Shown here: positions 1 through 5,004 of the stretch, in pieces | Layout: every line of letters starts with the position of its first letter | How positions within the stretch are numbered: position 1 is the stretch's first letter | Assembly (NCBI GenBank): GCA_944385195.1 | Contig: CALWWH010000140.1 | Coordinates: 1 to 5,004 of the forward strand | Length of the DNA stretch: 5,004 nucleotides | Direction of reading: 5' to 3' | Source of the DNA: an uncultured Oscillospiraceae bacterium | GTDB lineage: Bacteria; Bacillota; Clostridia; Oscillospirales; Oscillospiraceae | Position numbers and translations under genes: made by a program | The notes under the pieces: model-generated | Seen by the model: only the letters and a program-made list of their open reading frames with translations | Told to the model about the DNA's origin: nothing | Databases searched by the model: none

Positions 1-496
1 CGTGGATGAAGGCCCCGCGCAGGCCCGGATACTCGGTCGCGGCGGTGTCCAGGAGGGTGTAGAGCACGTCGTTGCACACAAAGGTGCCCGCCGTGTAGGA
101 CAGGGCCGCGGGGATGCCGCCGGCGCGGATGGCCTCGACCATGGCCCGGGTGGGCAGGGTGGAGAGATAGGCGTCCGGGCCGCCCGGACGGATGGGCTCG
201 TCGGCGCACTCTACGCCCGCGTTGTCCGGCAGCCGCGCGTCGCGGAGGTTCACGCCCACGCGCTCCACGGTGATGGCCGCGCGGCCTCCGGCCTGGCCCA
301 CACAGAGCACCGCGTCGGGCCGCAGCTCGTCGATGGCGGCCTTCAGCGTCTCGCCCGCCACGCCGAAGATGGTCGGCAGCTGGCGCTTGTGTACCGTCGC
401 GCCGCCGATGAGGTCCGGCAAGCGCCGCACCGCCTCCCAGGAGGGATTCGTCGTCTCCCCACCGAAGGGGTCAAAGCCTGTTACTAAAATGGTCAT
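1..496 (-). CDS. pcp: Pyroglutamyl peptidase I (pyrrolidone-carboxylate peptidase), 3' end cut by window edge
   Basis: A cytoplasmic cysteine peptidase (family C15) that removes N-terminal pyroglutamate from peptides. The 165 codons visible begin MTILVTGFDPFGG, the typical family N-terminus. The catalytic triad can be read completely: Glu78 in ITVERVGVN, Cys141 in YTAGTFVCND (codon at 74-76), and His165 in GAFIH (codon at 2-4, the last full codon before the edge). Family members are about 200-215 residues, so roughly 40-50 residues are missing on the left. The ATG at 494-496 is supported by a perfect AAGGAGG eight bases upstream (505-511). The gene lies downstream of typA in the same direction but is separated from it by an intrinsic terminator, so it probably has its own promoter. 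No frameshift or missing motif is visible. Identification is secure; substrate specificity is from family knowledge. Confidence 0.95.
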   Translation of the reverse strand, partial: MTILVTGFDPFGGETTNPSWEAVRRLPDLIGGATVHKRQLPTIFGVAGETLKAAIDELRPDAVLCVGQAGGRAAITVERVGVNLRDARLPDNAGVECADEPIRPGGPDAYLSTLPTRAMVEAIRAGGIPAALSYTAGTFVCNDVLYTLLDTAATEYPGLRGAFIH

Positions 497-504
497 TGTT
501 TGGG

Positions 505-511
505 CCTCCTT
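505..511 (-). promoter_or_regulatory. Shine-Dalgarno site of pcp
   Basis: Minus-strand AAGGAGG, a full match to the anti-SD complement, lies eight bases before the ATG at 494-496 and fixes the pcp start. Confidence 0.85.
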
Positions 512-531
512 GTTTTGACTCTTTTATCCCC

Positions 532-560
532 ATTCTACCACAAACCCCGCAAAAAATCAC
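532..560 (-). promoter_or_regulatory. Possible weak promoter of pcp
   Basis: The minus strand reads TAGAAT at 537-532, a 4-5 of 6 match to a -10 box. About 17 bases upstream the candidate -35 is GTGATT (560-555), which is weak. The -35 would overlap the T-tract and near arm of the typA terminator. A promoter somewhere here is expected because the terminator separates pcp from typA, but the exact boxes are uncertain. Confidence 0.27.
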
Positions 561-584
561 CCTGTTTGCACTGCAAACAGGGTG
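551..584 (-). terminator. Rho-independent terminator of typA
   Basis: A perfect 12-base inverted repeat (CACCCTGTTTGC at 558-569 with GCAAACAGGGTG at 573-584) encloses a three-base loop. On the minus strand it is followed, after one A, by six T residues (556-551). It begins nine bases past the typA stop codon (593-595). The plus-strand side lacks a long T tract, so termination is chiefly of minus-strand transcription, which insulates pcp from typA. Confidence 0.92.
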
Positions 585-592
585 AAAACCGC

Positions 593-2413
<1,821 letters not shown>

Positions 2414-2471
2414 GGGTATCTGTCCCTTCTGTCATGATACGCAATATACAACTCTTTTGCACTAGTCATAA

Positions 2472-2500
2472 ATTTTATCATGCACTTTTTTGCGGCGCAA
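2472..2500 (-). promoter_or_regulatory. Candidate typA promoter, extended -10 type
   Basis: On the minus strand TTGCGC (2500-2495) is followed by a 17-base spacer and TAAAAT (2477-2472). A TGA immediately precedes the -10, giving the extended -10 motif. The -10 differs from consensus at one base; the -35 matches only TTG. The predicted start near 2465 would give a leader of about 50 bases before the typA ATG. Confidence 0.55.
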
Positions 2501-2593
2501 GATACAAATATCCCAAACTACGGGCCAATTTTCGGCTGTTTCTTGTATCAGAGGCTGCGGGATGTCCCGATTCGCCGATTGCAGTTGCGCCGC
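2492..2593. repeat. Inverted 9-mer shared by the two divergent promoters
   Basis: TTGCGCCGC occurs on the minus strand at 2500-2492 and on the plus strand at 2585-2593, an exact 9-base inverted repeat 84 bases apart. The left copy overlaps the candidate -35 of typA; the right copy begins directly after the -35 of the esterase gene. A second, nested pair is GATACAA (2501-2507) with TTGTATC (2543-2549). Whether either pair binds a regulator is not known; short GC-rich repeats can arise by chance. Confidence 0.4.
2558..2569. promoter_or_regulatory. Palindrome CGGGATGTCCCG upstream of the esterase promoter
   Basis: Two perfect 5-base arms, CGGGA and TCCCG, are separated by TG. The element ends nine bases before the -35 box of the esterase gene, a usual place for an activator site or an upstream operator. 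It has no T tract and is too short to be a convincing terminator. Function is inferred from position only. Confidence 0.3.
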
Positions 2594-2607
2594 GGCTGTG
2601 ATATGAT
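2579..2607 (+). promoter_or_regulatory. Sigma-70-type promoter of the carboxylesterase gene
   Basis: TTGCAG (2579-2584), a 17-base spacer and TATGAT (2602-2607), with TGA immediately before the -10 forming an extended -10. The -35 matches consensus at four of six positions and the -10 at five of six. The expected start near 2614 leaves a leader of about 25 bases before the ATG at 2639, containing the ribosome binding site GAGGAGG (2622-2628). Confidence 0.75.
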
Positions 2608-2621
2608 AAAGCAAACATGAC

Positions 2622-2628
2622 GAGGAGG
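2622..2628 (+). promoter_or_regulatory. Shine-Dalgarno site of the carboxylesterase gene
   Basis: GAGGAGG lies ten bases before the ATG at 2639. It excludes the nearby ATG at 2617, which is in a different frame, as the start of the real gene. Confidence 0.8.
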
Positions 2629-2638
2629 CGTCTACCAT

Positions 2639-4141
2639 ATGAAAAGTTTCATCTGCCAAGAGGGCTTTGCAGAGGTCAAGACCAAGGCCGGCATCCTGCG
2701 CGGCTTTATGCAGGACGATGTCTACAGCTTCCGGGGCGTGCGCTACGCCAAGGCCGAGCGCTTCCGCTCCCCACAGCCCGTCGACCCCTGGGAGGGCGTC
2801 GCCATGGCCACGGACTTTGGCTATGTCTGCCCGCAGATCCACGCCCCCCGTCTGGGCGGCGGCGAGATCATGAACCCCCACCGCTTCTGGCCGGAGAGTG
2901 AGGACTGCCTGAACCTCAACATCTGGACCAAGACCCTGGACCCCGGCGCCCGGCAGCCGGTCATGGTCTGGCTCCACGGCGGTGGCTACGTCGGCGGCAA
3001 CGCCATCGAGATGATCTGCTACGACGGCGACAACCAGGCCCGCTACGGCGACGTGGTCTCCGTCACGGTCAACCACCGCCTGAACGTCCTGGGCTTTTTG
3101 GACCTGTCTGACTACGACAGCGCCTATCAGACCTCCGGCAACGTGGGCATCATCGACCTGCAGGCGGCCCTGCAGTGGATTCACGACAACATCGCCCAGT
3201 TTGGCGGCGACCCCGGCAACGTCACCATCTACGGCCAGTCCGGCGGCGGCGGCAAGGTCACCACGCTCATGCAGATGCCCTGTGCCGACGGCCTGTACCA
3301 CCGGGCCATCATCGAAAGCGGCATCATCCACCTGGAGGGCCCGGCCAACACCGCCATGCGCATCACCAAGCAGGCCGCCCAGGAGAACACGAAAAAGCTC
3401 GTGGAGCACGTCGGCGACTGGAAGGCCCTGACCACCATGCCCGTGGAGGAGCTGATGCGGGCATGCCGCGAGACCTTTACCAACCATATGTTCTGGACGC
3501 CTGTCCCCGGGGCCGGCGACTTTGCAGGCGACCCGGGCCAGGTGGGCCTGCGGCCGGAGACCAAGGACATCCCCGTCATGATCGGATGCAGCCTGTGCGA
3601 GTTTGCCTTCGGCCTGCCCGCCACGGACAAGGGCAAGGCCACCGCCGAGGAGAAGCTGGCCGCGATGGCCGCCCGCTACGGAGACCAGGCCCAGGCGGTC
3701 CTGGAGGCCTTCCGCAGCGCCTATCCGGATGTCAACGACTACTACGCCATCGCGGCCGCGCCCATGGCCTTCCGCCCGGACGTGATCGACTACTGCCAAA
3801 AGCGCGCCGCCATGGCCGACGCCCCGGTGTACCAGTACGTCATGGCCTACGAAAGCGCCGTCAACGGCGGCACCATGAGCTGGCACTGCGCCGAGATCCC
3901 CTTCATCTTCCACAACGCCGAGACCACCGGCTCGGTCTGGAACGGCGATCAGACCTGGGTCACCCAGGACGAGATGTTCTTCGCCTGGGTCAACTTCGCC
4001 CGCAGCGGCAACCCCAACCACGACAAACTGGTGCAGTGGCGCCCCTACACCGCCGATGACCACGCCTGCATGATCTTCGGCGCGCCCTCTGCCTGCCGCA
4101 GCGACCACGACGCGCAGCTGGTGGCGCTGCTGAAGCGATAA
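2639..4141 (+). CDS. Type-B carboxylesterase (alpha/beta-hydrolase, para-nitrobenzyl esterase family)
   Basis: A serine hydrolase of the carboxylesterase/cholinesterase family that cleaves carboxylic esters; the natural substrate cannot be told from sequence. It is 500 residues, a normal family length, with no signal peptide or membrane segment, so probably cytoplasmic. Visible motifs in order: FRGVRYAKAERF near 31-42, the family signature EDCLNLNIW (88-96), the oxyanion-hole loop HGGGYVGG (113-120), the nucleophile elbow GQSGGG with Ser201 (199-204), the likely catalytic acid Glu321 in IGCSLCEF, and the likely catalytic His416 in SWHCAEIPFIF. The elbow is unusual: most relatives read GESAGG, so Glu before and Ala after the serine are replaced by Gln and Gly. 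Start is set by GAGGAGG ten bases upstream and a good promoter. It is transcribed divergently from typA. No convincing intrinsic terminator follows the TAA stop. The strongly GC-rich third positions match typA and pcp, so it looks native. Confidence 0.95.
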   Translation: MKSFICQEGFAEVKTKAGILRGFMQDDVYSFRGVRYAKAERFRSPQPVDPWEGVAMATDFGYVCPQIHAPRLGGGEIMNPHRFWPESEDCLNLNIWTKTLDPGARQPVMVWLHGGGYVGGNAIEMICYDGDNQARYGDVVSVTVNHRLNVLGFLDLSDYDSAYQTSGNVGIIDLQAALQWIHDNIAQFGGDPGNVTIYGQSGGGGKVTTLMQMPCADGLYHRAIIESGIIHLEGPANTAMRITKQAAQENTKKLVEHVGDWKALTTMPVEELMRACRETFTNHMFWTPVPGAGDFAGDPGQVGLRPETKDIPVMIGCSLCEFAFGLPATDKGKATAEEKLAAMAARYGDQAQAVLEAFRSAYPDVNDYYAIAAAPMAFRPDVIDYCQKRAAMADAPVYQYVMAYESAVNGGTMSWHCAEIPFIFHNAETTGSVWNGDQTWVTQDEMFFAWVNFARSGNPNHDKLVQWRPYTADDHACMIFGAPSACRSDHDAQLVALLKR

Positions 4142-4560
4142 GACAGCCGGGAAACCACAGTTTGTTTCCGAATCCCTCGTGTTTGCCCGGAGCAGCGCAA
4201 AACAGGCATATAGCCTGATTTCAGTGCATATGCCATACAGCGCCAGCGGCAGATTGGAATCCACCGCAATGCTCAGAACGGTCAGCCCCATGCATCCTGC
4301 TATCATCAGATACCCGATCTTCCGGCCAATGACCGCCCACCGGGCTTGCCCGCGCTCATAGCGCAGAAACTATTCTTATACCATAGCAGAAGCATGGGTC
4401 CCACATTCAACACGGCGGATCCCGGAAGAGCAAACAGCATTACAACTGCCCGAATCAGCCTATCGCCCAAGGCTGAACTTATAACTGATAGCAAATGATC
4501 TTTTTTGTAAATAGTTTCTATTCTTGCTTTTTGTTCCCCTCTTCCCTCTGAGGCCGAAAT
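4142..4560 (-). pseudogene. Probable remnant of a small multi-pass membrane protein, frameshifted and truncated
   Basis: This stretch without an intact gene gives membrane-protein-like sequence on the minus strand in two frames. One frame, open down from about 4560, reads RIETIYKKDHLLSVISS and then GDRLIRAVVMLFALPGSAVL, a hydrophobic segment ending in LLLWYKN near 4373. After a shift of one base, the second frame (open from 4369) reads FLRYERGQARWAV, then a second hydrophobic stretch around IGYLMIAGCMGLTVLSIAV and a third around LPLALYGICTEIRLYACF, ending near LLRANTR at about 4183. Basic loops between the hydrophobic segments fit the positive-inside rule. The second frame then runs into the antisense of the esterase without its own stop, so the 3' end is lost. 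No credible start or SD is seen. Codons such as ATA, AGA and AGT are commoner than in the neighbours. I do not recognise the family. A sequencing error at the shift would restore only the middle, not the missing ends. Confidence 0.42.
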
Positions 4561-4629
4561 GGATTTGGGCGCAGGGGCCCTGCGGCAAGCAGCAGGATGC
4601 TGACAAAGACTGTCTGAACCTGCTCTTGC

Positions 4630-4658
4630 TTGACGCTGTTCCCATATTATGCTATCAT
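4630..4658 (+). promoter_or_regulatory. Near-consensus sigma-70-type promoter of the AraC-family gene
   Basis: TTGACG (4630-4635), a 17-base spacer and TATCAT (4653-4658): five of six and four to five of six matches with ideal spacing. The expected start near 4665 gives a leader of about 25 bases with AAGGGGG (4676-4682) seven bases before the GTG at 4690. This is among the strongest promoters in the window, although AraC-type regulators are often weakly expressed. Confidence 0.78.
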
Positions 4659-4689
4659 GTAACCAAAGCGCAGATAAGGGGGCGACAGG

Positions 4690-5004
4690 GTGTTTGAATC
4701 ACAGGCAGCGGTCAATATCATTCGGGAGTGGGACGGAGAGTATCTCTCCCTGAAGCGGCCCTTTGAGATGATGACCCAGCGCTGCGACGGGGAGAAAATC
4801 ACGGCCTGTCTGCTCCGCGCGGGGCACCTGTTGAGTTCAGAGCTGTCCATGCCCCGCGGCAGCAGCCGCGCGCCGCACCACCACGACTACTTCGAGCTGA
4901 TGATCGTCCTGGAGGGGGAGCTGGTGCAGCACATCGAGCAGGGTGTGTACCACTACCGCCGGGGCGATGCCTGCCTGCTGGGGCGCAACGCCCAGCACTG
5001 GGAG
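4690..5004 (+). CDS. AraC-family transcriptional regulator, N-terminal cupin sensor domain, 3' end beyond window
   Basis: The 105 visible codons form an AraC-type ligand-binding cupin. After a leader region, the cupin metal/ligand motif PHHHDYFELMIVLEGEL (62-78) is followed by a strand pair and the second cupin motif YHYRRGDACLLGRNAQHWE (87-105), which matches the family pattern of a glycine-aspartate turn followed by a P/N-x-x-H-x-W-type segment. The C-terminal pair of helix-turn-helix motifs expected in this family (about 280-300 residues in total) lies beyond the right edge, so the class is inferred from the sensor half; a stand-alone cupin protein is a less likely alternative. The start is GTG at 4690: an in-frame stop at 4675-4677 leaves no earlier room, AAGGGGG lies seven bases upstream, and the first in-frame ATG is at residue 27, inside the domain. 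Such regulators usually control sugar or small-molecule use genes next to them, probably to the right here. Confidence 0.83.
   Translation, partial: MFESQAAVNIIREWDGEYLSLKRPFEMMTQRCDGEKITACLLRAGHLLSSELSMPRGSSRAPHHHDYFELMIVLEGELVQHIEQGVYHYRRGDACLLGRNAQHWE

Noticed and set aside
2617..2901. A 94-codon plus-strand frame starting just upstream of the esterase
   Set aside because: It is out of frame with the esterase, has no SD of its own, and is an overlapping shadow; GAGGAGG at 2622-2628 lies inside it and serves the ATG at 2639.
4147..4189. Imperfect hairpin after the esterase stop (CCGGGAAAC with GTTTGCCCGG) as a terminator
   Set aside because: A bulged stem with a large loop and followed by an A/G-rich, not T-rich, sequence, so it is not a credible intrinsic terminator.
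2462..4306. A 614-codon open frame on the minus strand opposite the esterase
   Set aside because: Most of it is the antisense shadow of the esterase gene, with no recognisable domain. Only its first 40 or so codons look protein-like, and these belong to the membrane-protein remnant described above.
4571..4583. GC-rich inverted repeat GCAGG-GGC-CCTGC as a terminator
   Set aside because: The stem is only five or six pairs and no T tract follows on either strand.
4460..4645. A 61-codon minus-strand frame beginning MGTASSKSRF
   Set aside because: It overlaps the promoter of the AraC-family gene, lacks a ribosome binding site, and its residue composition is not protein-like; it is probably chance.

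Overview
The window looks like a chromosomal segment of a GC-rich, low-temperature-of-novelty gut Clostridium relative (Oscillospiraceae-type Firmicute is my best guess). That guess rests on the strong AAGGAGG-type ribosome binding sites, the strong GC bias at third codon positions, a GTG start on one gene, and the combination of TypA, a pyroglutamyl peptidase, a type-B carboxylesterase and an AraC-type regulator. It is an inference, not a taxonomic identification.

Layout. From 1 to 2413 two genes lie on the minus strand, read from right to left: typA (593-2413, ribosome-associated GTPase), a clear intrinsic terminator (551-584), then pcp (1-496, pyroglutamyl peptidase I, cut by the left edge just after its catalytic histidine). 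A 225-base divergent intergenic region (2414-2638) carries a candidate promoter for each direction plus several short inverted repeats. On the plus strand follows a complete 500-residue type-B carboxylesterase (2639-4141). The next stretch (4142 to about 4629) has no intact gene. On its minus strand it holds what looks like the frameshifted, truncated remnant of a small membrane protein with AT-richer codons. A near-consensus promoter (4630-4658) then drives a GTG-started gene at 4690, the cupin sensor half of an AraC-family regulator, which runs off the right edge.

How the parts relate. TypA and Pcp are housekeeping-type functions: translation and ribosome assembly under stress, and trimming of N-terminal pyroglutamate from peptides. 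The esterase is a cytoplasmic serine hydrolase of unknown substrate with its own promoter. The AraC-type regulator has its own promoter and points away from the esterase, so its targets probably lie beyond the window.

I found no CRISPR array, tRNA, rRNA, transposase or recognisable defence or secondary-metabolite system. The most interesting signals are modest: the shared inverted element in the divergent promoters, the membrane-gene remnant, and a non-canonical nucleophile elbow in the esterase. I do not see strong evidence for an undescribed system here.
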